In this document: positions 52,657-61,338 of the stretch, in pieces
Layout of the letters: every line of letters begins with the position of its first letter
How positions within the stretch are numbered: the stretch's first letter is position 1
Assembly (NCBI GenBank): GCA_016795365.1
Contig: JAEUHN010000005.1
Location: 186,001-250,000 of the forward strand
DNA length: 64,000 bases
Source of the DNA: Verrucomicrobiaceae bacterium
Lineage (GTDB): Bacteria > Verrucomicrobiota > Verrucomicrobiia > Verrucomicrobiales > Verrucomicrobiaceae
Direction: 5' to 3'
Notes under the pieces: model-generated
Seen by the model: only the letters and a program-made list of their open reading frames with translations
The model's database searches: none
What the model was told of the DNA's origin: nothing
Program-made: the position numbers and the translations under genes

Positions 52657-53822
52657 GGCAGGGATAGGCGTTCGGCCACGCGCAGGCGGGCGGACCGCGA
52701 GCGGGGGTTGGCCTGGATTTCTTCGGCGGTGGGCTCCACGGGCTTGCGGGTAAGCAGGCGTAGGAGGTGATCAGGGTTGCGCTTGGGCTGCGGCCATTCG
52801 GGACGATCTATGAACTCCGTGGCGTAGTGCTGGAAGGCACGCTTCACGATGCGGTCCTCGAGCGAGTGGAAGCTGATGATGCCGAGCCTTCCGCCCGGCT
52901 TGAGCCACAGCGGAGCGGCCTTGAGGAAATCCTCCAGCGCGCCCAGCTCATCATTGACCCGAATTCGCAGGGCCTGAAACACCAGCGTCGCGGGATGGCG
53001 ATGACTCTTGCGCGGCGAGACCGTCTCCACCACACGGGCCAGCTCCAGGGTGGTCAGGATCGGCTTGGTGGCACGTTCCTTCACAATGGCGCGGGCGATG
53101 CGGCGGGCATGGGGTTCCTCACCATAATCGATGAAAATGCGTTCCAGGTCCTCAGCATCGAGCGTGCGGATCAGATCGGCGGCAGTCTCTGGACCATCGG
53201 GGTTCATGCGCAGGTCGAGGGGGCCATCGTGCATGAAGGAGAAGCCTTTGGACGCGTCATTGAGCTGCCACGAGGACACGCCGATGTCCGCCAAAATCAC
53301 ATCGAAGGACTCCACGCCGATCTCGCTCAGCAGCTCGGGGAAGCGCCGGAAGTTGCCACGCAGAGCGCAGAACCGCCCCGCATGGGCGCGCAGCCGAGAG
53401 GTCGCGTAGGCGATGGCCACGGGATCCTGGTCCAAGGCGACAACCTGGGCACCCTTTTGCAGCATTAGCTCGCTATGCCCTCCCCCCCCAAGCGTTGCAT
53501 CCAGCGCGAAGGTAGCAGGGCCCGGCTGGAGGTAATGGAGCACCTCCTTGCAAAGCACCGGCTCGTGATAATGAACGAGTTCCGAAGGGCCATCGGGAGC
53601 GGGCTCCAGAGGATCGCCCCCACCTCCACGATGGATGCCGAAGGGGTTAAAACGCTTCTCGTGATCCGCGTCTCCCGACACTCCCAGCCAGGGCCACAGG
53701 CTGAGTTGGGAAAGGCCCACTCGCCGATGCATCCAGCCCGCTCTGGCATTCGTTCCCCTCGCTCCGCCGATGGACGGCACAGCCGATGCGAAAGGGTGAG
53801 AATGGGCGGTTGCGGAGGGCAT
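52653..53822 (-). CDS. rsmH: 16S rRNA (cytosine-1402-N4)-methyltransferase
   Basis: 389 residues from the ATG at 53822; the ATG at 53732 would give 359. The conserved part begins only near residue 83 (HYHEPVLCKEVLHYL), so about 80 (or 50) N-terminal residues are extra. Then ATLGGGGHSELML (SAM motif I), VVALDQDPVAI, SFDVILADIGVSSWQLND, GPLDLRMN, DYGEEPHARRIARAI, ALRIRVNDELGALE and GRLGIISFHSLEDRIVK. All fit RsmH (MraW). It methylates C1402 of 16S rRNA. It leads the minus-strand dcw arm; no mraZ lies upstream, which is the usual first gene. Confidence 0.94.
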   Translation of the reverse strand: MPSATAHSHPFASAVPSIGGARGTNARAGWMHRRVGLSQLSLWPWLGVSGDADHEKRFNPFGIHRGGGGDPLEPAPDGPSELVHYHEPVLCKEVLHYLQPGPATFALDATLGGGGHSELMLQKGAQVVALDQDPVAIAYATSRLRAHAGRFCALRGNFRRFPELLSEIGVESFDVILADIGVSSWQLNDASKGFSFMHDGPLDLRMNPDGPETAADLIRTLDAEDLERIFIDYGEEPHARRIARAIVKERATKPILTTLELARVVETVSPRKSHRHPATLVFQALRIRVNDELGALEDFLKAAPLWLKPGGRLGIISFHSLEDRIVKRAFQHYATEFIDRPEWPQPKRNPDHLLRLLTRKPVEPTAEEIQANPRSRSARLRVAERLSLP

Positions 53823-53944
53823 AGGATCAACTATGGGAGAAGCACCTCAACGTCCTAGATTTCGGAGTTGATTGATAGTCAGGAGATCTTAATAGATGGT
53901 TGCCAAAGGGGCTGCAATCCAATAATTCCAGTTTAGCGAAAAAC

Positions 53945-54101
53945 TTATTCCCACTACGGCATTGGGAATAAATGGGGAAAAAGGCGATCCTTTCCCAGGC
54001 TCGATCGCCTGAGGCCAAACTCCGATGCTGGGCATCGGAAAACCCCTTGATGAGATGGCAAACTGGGACCACCAGAACGCCTCGTGGCAAGTCGCCCAGT
54101 T
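53945..54101. promoter_or_regulatory. Divergent dcw intergenic region with four inverted repeats
   Basis: The gap 53823-54153 (331 bp) holds no convincing gene. It contains inverted repeats in a row: TTATTCCCA/TGGGAATAA (53945-53953, 53963-53971); GGCGATC/GATCGCC (53983-53989, 54003-54009); TCCGATGC/GCATCGGA (54021-54028, 54032-54039); AACTGGG..CCAC/GTGG..CCCAGTT (54061-54072, 54084-54101). On the minus strand the first two are each followed by five U (53939-53943 and 53978-53982 read A5 on plus), like intrinsic terminators. On the plus strand they would form a structured leader of murG. The region must hold the promoters of both arms; none stands out. Confidence 0.6.
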
Positions 54102-54153
54102 CTCCCAGCACGGCGTGGTCGCAGTCCCTCTCACCATTATTTTCCCAATTTCC

Positions 54154-55260
54154 ATGCCTGCTTTCGACTCCAAAATTCACGTCCTCATCGCCTGCGGCGG
54201 CACGGGAGGACATTTGTTTCCCGGCATTGCCGTCGGTGAAACACTCTCCGCGCGTGGCCACGATGTGACTTTGCTCATCAGTGAGAAGAAGATCGACAGT
54301 CTTGCCGCCTCAGGTCACTCGAATCTGACCTTTGAAAAGATGCCGTTCCTGGCCATGCCACGCCCGTGGTCGCCCAAGATGATCCCTTTCCTGCGCGGTT
54401 TGTGGAAAGGCTACAACGACTGCCGTGCGATCATTCAGAAGAATCGTATCAGCGTCGTGCTCGGCATGGGAGGCTTCACATCGCTCGCGCCGCTCGTCGC
54501 TGGTCGCAAAGAGAACTGTCGCACGCTGATCCACGAATCGAACGCGATTCCCGGCAAGGCCAACCGCCTCAATGCACGCTTCTGCAACACGGTGCTCACC
54601 GGCCTGGAAGCCTGCGTCCCGCATTTCAAGCACGACGACGTTCGCTGCGTCGGCACCCCCGTGCGCAGCAGCATGACCAAGGACTCTGGCGAAGATCCGT
54701 ATGCCTTCTTCAAGCTCCAGCGGGACAAGAAAACGCTGCTCATCATGGGCGGCAGCCAGGGCGCTCGTGGTGTGAACCGCGCGGTCGGTCTCGCCCTGCG
54801 CGAGTTGTTCGGCATGGGCATTCAGATCCTGCACATCACCGGGCCGAACGACTACCAAGAAGTAAAGGACGCGTATGCCAAGCACGCCGACATGCCGCAC
54901 ACGGTTGTCGCCTTCTGCCATCAGATGGAACTCGCGTATCGCATCGCTGACCTCGCACTCGCCCGCTCGGGCGCCTCCAGTCTGACCGAACTCGCCTACT
55001 TCGGCGTGCCCAGCATTCTCGTGCCGTATCCGACCGCAGCCGACGATCATCAGACACGCAATGCCGAGATCTTCTCCAAAGCCGGTGCTGCCATTTTGAT
55101 GCCGGAGTCGCAGCTCAATGCCACGACGCTCGTCGAAGCCGTGGACTCGATTTTGAACGATCCGAAGCAAGAGACCGCAATGACAGCCGCCGCTAACTCC
55201 CTCGCCGTTCGCGATTCCGCCGCGAAGATCGCGAACATCGTGGAGGAAGTCATCTCATGA
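54154..55260 (+). CDS. murG: UDP-N-acetylglucosamine--LPS... lipid I GlcNAc transferase MurG
   Basis: 368 residues from the ATG at 54154; an upstream ATG at 54025 is in frame but adds a non-conserved stretch overlapping the inverted repeats. MurG moves GlcNAc from UDP-GlcNAc onto lipid I, giving lipid II, at the inner face of the membrane. Motifs: VLIACGGTGGHLFPGIAVGE, VLGMGGFTSLAPLVAG, LIHESNAIPGKANR, LLIMGGSQGARGVNRAV, LARSGASSLTELAYFGVPSILVPYPTAADDHQTRNA. It begins the plus-strand arm of the dcw cluster. No Shine-Dalgarno; the 18 nt before the ATG contain no G. Confidence 0.96.
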   Translation: MPAFDSKIHVLIACGGTGGHLFPGIAVGETLSARGHDVTLLISEKKIDSLAASGHSNLTFEKMPFLAMPRPWSPKMIPFLRGLWKGYNDCRAIIQKNRISVVLGMGGFTSLAPLVAGRKENCRTLIHESNAIPGKANRLNARFCNTVLTGLEACVPHFKHDDVRCVGTPVRSSMTKDSGEDPYAFFKLQRDKKTLLIMGGSQGARGVNRAVGLALRELFGMGIQILHITGPNDYQEVKDAYAKHADMPHTVVAFCHQMELAYRIADLALARSGASSLTELAYFGVPSILVPYPTAADDHQTRNAEIFSKAGAAILMPESQLNATTLVEAVDSILNDPKQETAMTAAANSLAVRDSAAKIANIVEEVIS

Positions 55261-57566
55261 CCCACGCCGTCCTCAGTCTCCTCAAAGAAAGCAAGCACCC
55301 CATGCGCATCGACTTGATCGGTGTCGCAGGCTCCGGCATGAGCGGGCTCGCGTGGCTGCTGATGGCACTCGGACACAAGGTCAGCGGCTCAGACAAGGCG
55401 ACCACGCTGGAGACGGAGCGGTTGCAAAAGGCAGGCTTGCAGTTTTTCCCGCAGCACACAGAGCGCGAGGTGGAGGACTGCGACATGGTCATCTACTCGT
55501 CCGCGATCAAGCCCGGCAACGTCGCGTATGAGGCAGCCTACAAACAAGGCATCCCGCTCGTGCGTCGCGCCGAGGCGCTCGCCGCTGTGATGCACAACAA
55601 GAAGGGCGTCGTGGTCGCAGGCACGCATGGCAAGACAACAACCTCAGCGCTCACTGCGCATGTGCTTCGTCAAGGTGGTAAGAAGCCCTCGCACTACGTC
55701 GGTGCGGAGATTCCAATTCTCGGATCAAACGCGCACTGGGACCCCGAGGGCGAACTCTTCGTGGCCGAAGGCGACGAGAGCGATGGCACGTTGGTGAACT
55801 TTCATCCGCAGCACTCGATCATCCTCAACATCGAGCCCGAGCACCTCGATTTCTACGATGGCATCGAGGCCATCAAGGTCGTGTTCCGTCAGCTGCTGTC
55901 GCAAACGCCGGGCCTGTGGGTGTATTGCGCCGAGGACCCGGTCGCGACCGAACTCTGCGCCAGCAACGCTAACGGCGTAGGCTACGGCTTCGATCCGAAG
56001 CACGACTTCTGCGCCCGCATCATCGAATCGCGGCCCTCGCAGACCGAGTTTGAAGTCTTGGCCAACGGTAAGTCGTTAGGCACCGTGACGCTCGGCATTC
56101 CTGGCCGACACAACGTGCTCAATGCGATGGCCGTCATCGCACTCGCCACGCGTGTCGGCGTTGCCTTTGAGGACATCCAGCGCGCGCTCGCCAGCTTCCG
56201 TGGCGCGAAGCGTCGCTTCGACATCCGCTATGGGAGCGAGCAGTTCACGATCATCGACGACTACGGCCATCATCCCACCGAGGTGAAGGCCACGCTCGCC
56301 ACCGCGCGCGCGCTGAATCCGAAGCGCCTTCTGTGTCTCTTCCAGCCGCATCGCTTCAGCCGCACGCAGCTCTTGAAGAAGGAGTTCGGCGCAGCCTTCC
56401 ATGATGTCGATGTGCTCGCCGTGACCGATGTGTATCCAGCTAGCGAGAAGCCACTGCCCGGCGTGAGCGGCGAGACCATCATCGACGAAGTCAAAGCGCA
56501 GAGCACCGTGCAATGTCACAGCACGCCCACGATGCTGCGGGCTCGCGACGTGCTCGGCAACATGCTGCGCCCAGGCGATGTCTTCATCACTTTGGGCGCA
56601 GGCAATGTGCATGAAGTCGGCACCTGTATCGCGCGCGATCTCAAGATCGCCGAGCCACTCATGCGCATCATCAACGAACACGGCGGCGGTGTGGTGCGGC
56701 TCTATGAACCGATGAGCCTGCACACGACCTTCCGCATTGGCGGCCCGGCGCAGTATTGGATCGAGCCACGCACGGAAGCCGCGTTCGTGGAGGTGATTCG
56801 TTTCATGCGCAGCGCCTCGGTGCCCGTGCGCGTCATCGGTCGCGGTTCCAACTTGCTCGTCAAAGACGGCGGCATTCGCGGTGCTGTGATTCATCCGTCG
56901 AAGGGCGAGATCGAAGAGGTGCGTGCGGAAGGCGGTCGCCTCTTCGCCGCGGTCGGCGCGCGTTTGAAGAAGATCGCCAGCGCTGCACGCAACGCAGGCA
57001 TCGGCGGACTCGAATGGATGGAAGGCGTGCCTGGCAACCTCGGCGGTGCGCTGCGCATGAACGCAGGCGCGATGGGCGCGGAGATGTTCGACCACGTCGA
57101 GAGCATTCGTTTCCTCGACGTCGATGGTCAGATCAAAGAGAAGCCGCTCGCCGAGATCGTGCATCACTACCGCAGCGTGCCTGAGTTCGAGGAGCGCTTC
57201 GTGCTCTCCGCCTGGCTGCGCGGCAAGCCTGCGGACACGGCCAGCATTGACGCCGGTCTGGAAGCTTCACGCGTGAAGCGCCGCACCTCGCAGCCCGTGG
57301 GCGCGAGCGCTGGCTGCTGCTTCAAGAACCCGCAGCTCTGCGGTGCAGGCAAGCTCGTCGATGAACTCGGTCTCAAAGGCAGGCGCGTGGGCAAGGCCGT
57401 GGTGTCCGACATCCACGGCAACTTCATCATCAACGAAGGCGGCGCGACCGCGCGCGACGTGCTCGACTTGATTGCCGAGATTCAAGAGATCGCGCAGCGC
57501 GAACGCGGTGTGCACCTCGAGACCGAAGTCAAAGTCATTGGCGAAGACACGCCATTGCCGTTATGA
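55257..57566 (+). CDS. murC/murB: Fused UDP-N-acetylmuramate--L-alanine ligase / UDP-N-acetylenolpyruvoylglucosamine reductase (MurC-MurB)
   Basis: 769 residues; the start overlaps the murG stop (ATGA). Residues 1 to about 465 are MurC (adds L-Ala to UDP-MurNAc): IGVAGSGMSGLAWLL, VVAGTHGKTTTSALTAHVL, EGDESDGTLVNFHP, NIEPEHLDFYDG, GRHNVLNAMAVIALA, DDYGHHPTEVKATLA. From about 475 to the end is MurB (makes UDP-MurNAc using FAD and NADPH): LHTTFRIGGPAQYWIEP, VIGRGSNLLVKDGG, WMEGVPGNLGGALRMNAG, SAGCCFKNP, then HGNFIINEGGATARDVL. The general-acid Ser of E. coli MurB (Ser229) is Cys here (about residue 687). One chain thus carries two consecutive steps. Confidence 0.95.
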   Translation: MTHAVLSLLKESKHPMRIDLIGVAGSGMSGLAWLLMALGHKVSGSDKATTLETERLQKAGLQFFPQHTEREVEDCDMVIYSSAIKPGNVAYEAAYKQGIPLVRRAEALAAVMHNKKGVVVAGTHGKTTTSALTAHVLRQGGKKPSHYVGAEIPILGSNAHWDPEGELFVAEGDESDGTLVNFHPQHSIILNIEPEHLDFYDGIEAIKVVFRQLLSQTPGLWVYCAEDPVATELCASNANGVGYGFDPKHDFCARIIESRPSQTEFEVLANGKSLGTVTLGIPGRHNVLNAMAVIALATRVGVAFEDIQRALASFRGAKRRFDIRYGSEQFTIIDDYGHHPTEVKATLATARALNPKRLLCLFQPHRFSRTQLLKKEFGAAFHDVDVLAVTDVYPASEKPLPGVSGETIIDEVKAQSTVQCHSTPTMLRARDVLGNMLRPGDVFITLGAGNVHEVGTCIARDLKIAEPLMRIINEHGGGVVRLYEPMSLHTTFRIGGPAQYWIEPRTEAAFVEVIRFMRSASVPVRVIGRGSNLLVKDGGIRGAVIHPSKGEIEEVRAEGGRLFAAVGARLKKIASAARNAGIGGLEWMEGVPGNLGGALRMNAGAMGAEMFDHVESIRFLDVDGQIKEKPLAEIVHHYRSVPEFEERFVLSAWLRGKPADTASIDAGLEASRVKRRTSQPVGASAGCCFKNPQLCGAGKLVDELGLKGRRVGKAVVSDIHGNFIINEGGATARDVLDLIAEIQEIAQRERGVHLETEVKVIGEDTPLPL

Positions 57567-58405
57567 GTTCGCTGCCTGAGTTCGTATGGATCAATGGTCG
57601 CGTGGTTCGCACCAGCGAGGCACGGCTCTCGCCGTTCGAGCACGGCTACACGGTGGGCAATGGCGTGTTCGAGACCCTTGCGTTTCGCGAGGGCGGTTTT
57701 GTTGCACTGGAGCGGCATCACGTTCGGCTGACACATTCCTGTGCTGCCATGGGGCTCCCGGTGCCTCCGCTTAATGACTTCCGTGCTGCGTTGATGGACG
57801 CGATGCTGGGCAATGGGATGAACGAGGCACGGCTGCGTTTCACCGTGAGTGCTGGCGAAGGTCAGCCCGCGACGAATGCTGTCGAAGGCCACGCCACGAT
57901 GCTTGCCGTCGCCACGCCTTTGAAGCCTTGGCCACCGACCGAGAGCGTGGTCATTGTGCCGTGGACGCGCAACGCGAACGATCCACTGGCAGGCATCAAA
58001 AGCACTTCCTATGGCGGCAATGTGCGCGCGCTGGCCCATGCGAAAGCACATGGCGCTGGCGAAGCCATCTTCGCCAACACACGCGGTCATCTGTGCGAAG
58101 GCACTGGCAGCAATGTCTTCCTCGTGCGCGATGGTTGCGTGCTGACTCCCCCCTTGTCCTCCGGCTGTCTCGCTGGCGTGACTCGCGCACTCGTCATCGA
58201 GTCGAGCACCGCCATCGAGCAAGACATCCCCATCGAGTGGTTCGAGCAAGCCGACGAAGCCTTCCTCACCTCCAGCACTCGTGACGTGCATCCGATCGCC
58301 GCGATTGATGGTCGTGCGCTTGCTGTGGTGAATGGTGAAGCGACGCAACGTGTGGCGGCTGCGTTGGTGGCCGCTTTGGCGGCGGAAGCGCAGGCAGACG
58401 CGTAA
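57563..58405 (+). CDS. Class IV aminotransferase / aminodeoxychorismate lyase-like protein
   Basis: 280 residues; start overlaps the MurC-MurB stop (ATGA). PLP fold-type IV enzyme. Motifs: [30 protein letters not shown] at the N-terminus, [13 protein letters not shown] (the Lys binds PLP), [18 protein letters not shown] and [17 protein letters not shown]; the E-G-T-G/S-N-V-F-L pattern is common to PabC, D-amino acid and branched-chain aminotransferases. D-alanine or folate (PabC) functions are both possible; a D-amino acid role would suit the wall cluster but cannot be read from sequence. Confidence 0.85.
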   Translation: MSSLPEFVWINGRVVRTSEARLSPFEHGYTVGNGVFETLAFREGGFVALERHHVRLTHSCAAMGLPVPPLNDFRAALMDAMLGNGMNEARLRFTVSAGEGQPATNAVEGHATMLAVATPLKPWPPTESVVIVPWTRNANDPLAGIKSTSYGGNVRALAHAKAHGAGEAIFANTRGHLCEGTGSNVFLVRDGCVLTPPLSSGCLAGVTRALVIESSTAIEQDIPIEWFEQADEAFLTSSTRDVHPIAAIDGRALAVVNGEATQRVAAALVAALAAEAQADA

Positions 58406-58451
58406 CGAACTATGTTGCAAGACCGCCTGCACCACGCATTTAACCTTCCCC

Positions 58452-60602
58452 ATGTCCGACGCCCCCAAGCACACGAACGCGCTCATTCACGAGAAGTCGC
58501 CCTACCTGCTCCAGCACGCCCATAACCCGGTGAACTGGCTGCCGTGGGGTGAAGTGGCGTTTGAGAAGGCGCGCACGGAGGACAAGCCGATCCTGCTCTC
58601 GTCGGGTTACTCGACCTGCCACTGGTGCCATGTCATGGAGCATGAGTCGTTCGAGAACGAGGAGATCGCGGCGGTGATGAACGAAGGCTTTGTCTGCATC
58701 AAGCTCGATCGCGAAGAGCGGCCCGACATTGACCTCACCTACATGACCTACGTGCAGGCGGCGTCGGGCCACGGCGGCTGGCCGATGAATGTGTTCCTCA
58801 CGCCCGAATTGAAACCGTTTTACGGCGGCACTTACTACCCGCCGGTGACGAATAACCGCATCGGCTGGAAGGATCTGCTGGGCGAAATCTCGAAGATATG
58901 GAAGGAAGATCGTGCCGGTGTGATGGAGCGCGCGCGCAACTCGATCGACAAGCTGCAGGCGCATCTGGAAAGCGAGCACAGCAGCGCGGGCGAGGCTGAA
59001 CTCACGCCTGTGCTCGACAAGGCCTATAGCGATCTGAGCGGCAGCTTCGATTACCATGAGGGCGGCTTCAGCAGCTCGCCGAAATTCCCCCGCCCCACGG
59101 TGCTCAATCTCCTCTTCCGTCTGCACAAGCACTACGCGAAGAGTGACGAATCGCAGTCGTCCTGGGCGCTGGAGATGGCCTTGCGCACCCTCCGCGCGAT
59201 GGCCAACGGCGGCTTGCGCGACCATCTCGGCGGCGGCTTCCATCGTTACTCGGTCGATGGCTACTGGCATGTGCCGCACTACGAGAAGATGCTTTACGAT
59301 CAGGGCCAGCTCCTGCACGCGTATGCGGAAGGCTATCAGCTCAGCGGCTCCGAGTTTCATGCGCAGATCGCTCGGCAGATCATCGACTATGTGAAGCGCG
59401 ACCTCACGCATCCCGACGGTGGCTTTTACTCCGCCGAGGATGCCGACAGCTTCGCAACCGCAGAATCCGAGCACAAAACGGAAGGTGCCTTCTACGTGTG
59501 GAAGGCGGCGGAGATCGACGAGATTCTTGGCGCGCGCGAAGGGAGTATCTTCCGCTATGCTTACGGTGCGCGCAAAGATGGCAACGCGCGTCCTGAGAGC
59601 GATCCGCAGGGCGAGTTGAAGGGACTCAACACCTTGTTCCGCGCCTTCACAGCGAAGAAGACGGCGGAGTATTTCAAGCTCACGCCAGAAGAAGTCGATG
59701 CCATCCTTAAGACGGGTCGCGAGAGGCTGCTCGAAGCGCGGAACAAGCGCCCGCGTCCGCACTTGGACGACAAGGTGATCACCGCGTGGAACGGACTCAT
59801 GATTGCCGGACTTGCGAAGGCTGGAGCCGTGCTGGGTGAAGCGAGCGCGCTCACGCTCGCGGAGCGCGCCGCACAGTTCCTGCATGACAAGCTCTGCCGC
59901 GAGCCGGGCAAGGGCTTGCTGCGCAGCTGGCGCGATGGCGAGGCGAAGATCGGTGCCTTTGCCATCGACTACGCCTGCCTCATCCATGGTCTCATTGAGC
60001 TGCATCAAGCGACGCTGAACGTGCGCTGGCTACAGTGGGCGGAGGCACTGCAAGGCGAACTCGACGCACAATTCGGCGACAAGGAGCACGGTGGTTACTT
60101 CAGCACGCACACGGACAAACCCGACAGCATCATGCGCATCAAAGAGGACTACGATGGTGTCGAGCCATCGCCGAACTCGCTCGCCGCCGTCAACCTTGCC
60201 CGTCTCGCCGCGCTCACCGCGAACGACTCGTATCACGAGCAGGCGAAGAAGCTGCTCAAGCTCTTCCACCAATCGCTCATCAACAGTGCTTCATCGGTGC
60301 CGGTGATGGTCATGGGCCTCGACCTCGAACAACGCGGCAAGCAGCAGATCGTGCTCGCGGGAGATTCGAACAGCGCTGAGTTCAAGTCATTGCTGCGCGT
60401 CGTGCAAGAACACTTCCTGCCCTATGCGGTCGTGCTTCACGCCGATGGCGGCGCTGCGCAGAAGTATCACGCCAAGCACAACGAAGCGATCACCGGCATG
60501 AAGCCCGTCAATGGCTCTGCGGCTGCGTATGTCTGTGAAGGCCAGACTTGCCAGGCACCCGTGACGACAGCGGATGCGCTGAAGAAGCTGCTTAACGTGT
60601 AA
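58452..60602 (+). CDS. YyaL-type thioredoxin-domain protein (DUF255)
   Basis: 716 residues from the ATG at 58452; the frame is open further upstream inside the aminotransferase gene. The N-terminal thioredoxin-like domain (about 1-165) starts [33 protein letters not shown] with the CxxC motif [14 protein letters not shown], then [13 protein letters not shown] and [26 protein letters not shown]. The C-terminal (alpha/alpha)6-like part includes [28 protein letters not shown] and [13 protein letters not shown]. Family members (human SPATA20) have no well-proven function. It is the last gene of the plus-strand run. The 15 nt before the ATG contain no G. Confidence 0.92.
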   Translation: MSDAPKHTNALIHEKSPYLLQHAHNPVNWLPWGEVAFEKARTEDKPILLSSGYSTCHWCHVMEHESFENEEIAAVMNEGFVCIKLDREERPDIDLTYMTYVQAASGHGGWPMNVFLTPELKPFYGGTYYPPVTNNRIGWKDLLGEISKIWKEDRAGVMERARNSIDKLQAHLESEHSSAGEAELTPVLDKAYSDLSGSFDYHEGGFSSSPKFPRPTVLNLLFRLHKHYAKSDESQSSWALEMALRTLRAMANGGLRDHLGGGFHRYSVDGYWHVPHYEKMLYDQGQLLHAYAEGYQLSGSEFHAQIARQIIDYVKRDLTHPDGGFYSAEDADSFATAESEHKTEGAFYVWKAAEIDEILGAREGSIFRYAYGARKDGNARPESDPQGELKGLNTLFRAFTAKKTAEYFKLTPEEVDAILKTGRERLLEARNKRPRPHLDDKVITAWNGLMIAGLAKAGAVLGEASALTLAERAAQFLHDKLCREPGKGLLRSWRDGEAKIGAFAIDYACLIHGLIELHQATLNVRWLQWAEALQGELDAQFGDKEHGGYFSTHTDKPDSIMRIKEDYDGVEPSPNSLAAVNLARLAALTANDSYHEQAKKLLKLFHQSLINSASSVPVMVMGLDLEQRGKQQIVLAGDSNSAEFKSLLRVVQEHFLPYAVVLHADGGAAQKYHAKHNEAITGMKPVNGSAAAYVCEGQTCQAPVTTADALKKLLNV

Positions 60603-60620
60603 CGTGCGAGCTAGCGATCC

Positions 60621-61322
60621 TCACCAAGCGCGTCGCTGAGGACGGGGCTTCGGCTTCTCGACGCGCCATTCCTTCTTTGTGTCGTCCCAGATGGTGCCAT
60701 CGGGGCAGAGGTCGTTGAACTTCCTTTTCACGTCGTCGGCGAGGGTGAGGTTGGCGTTCGAGTTGAAGAAGACATGGGGGAAGCCGTAGCGCTCTTCGGT
60801 CAAGGCGACGGCGATGGAGTATTCGAGGCGGCGATCGTTGACCAGCTTCTTGGCGAGTTCGGCGGCGACTTGGAAGGGCGTGGCCGTCTTGCGAGTCTTT
60901 GGCGCGCGGAGGAAGGGGCGCAGAGTTTCGGGCCAGAAGGGACGCACGACTTCCTTGCCGGCCTTGGTCCAGGCGTAGAGCACCTTGCCGTTGGGTGGTT
61001 GAACGTCGGTGGGTTTGAGACGGAGTGGCGGCCCGCCGGAGATGAGCTGCATGGTGCCATCGTCAGCCGGTTCGAAGTCGGCGCTGGGATCGGTGTCCAG
61101 CTGCACAATGTCGTCCAGCGGGGCGGTGGAGGAATCGAGTTTCAAGCCTGTGAACTTGAGCAGCACTTCGAAGGTCTTTTCGCCGCGTCCGCCTGCGGCC
61201 GTGTAGGTGAGGCCGGTGGACTTGAGGGTGACGAGCTGGCCGCGTTCGAGTGGGGGAATCATGGGTGGGACGGTGAGCGACTGCTGGACGCTGGAGACTG
61301 CATTGTCCAGAGCATCGAGCAC
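60621..61322 (-). CDS. Unknown soluble protein
   Basis: 233 residues. No signal peptide or TM helix. The sequence looks globular: an N-terminal beta-rich region (RGQLVTLKSTGLTYTAAGGRGEKTFEVLLKF), a middle with LRLKPTDVQPPNGKVLYAWTKAG, and a C-terminal helical/beta part with EYSIAVALTEERYGFPHVFFNSNANLTLADDVKRKF, ending in a basic tail (KPRPQRRAW). I do not recognise it. It converges on the YyaL gene with an 18-bp gap and follows the AEC transporter by 16 bp on the same strand. Confidence 0.6.
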   Translation of the reverse strand: MLDALDNAVSSVQQSLTVPPMIPPLERGQLVTLKSTGLTYTAAGGRGEKTFEVLLKFTGLKLDSSTAPLDDIVQLDTDPSADFEPADDGTMQLISGGPPLRLKPTDVQPPNGKVLYAWTKAGKEVVRPFWPETLRPFLRAPKTRKTATPFQVAAELAKKLVNDRRLEYSIAVALTEERYGFPHVFFNSNANLTLADDVKRKFNDLCPDGTIWDDTKKEWRVEKPKPRPQRRAW

Positions 61323-61338
61323 TTTCGTCGCGGGTGCC

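Noticed and set aside
53827..54261. Minus-strand open frame of 144 codons across the rsmH-murG gap
   Set aside because: It runs through the inverted repeats and the start of murG, has no motif or ribosome site, and its composition is unlike a protein. I treat the gap as regulatory.
58440..60008. Long open frame (522 codons) antisense to the YyaL gene
   Set aside because: No recognisable domain; the plus-strand gene has the STCHWC motif and family-wide patterns.
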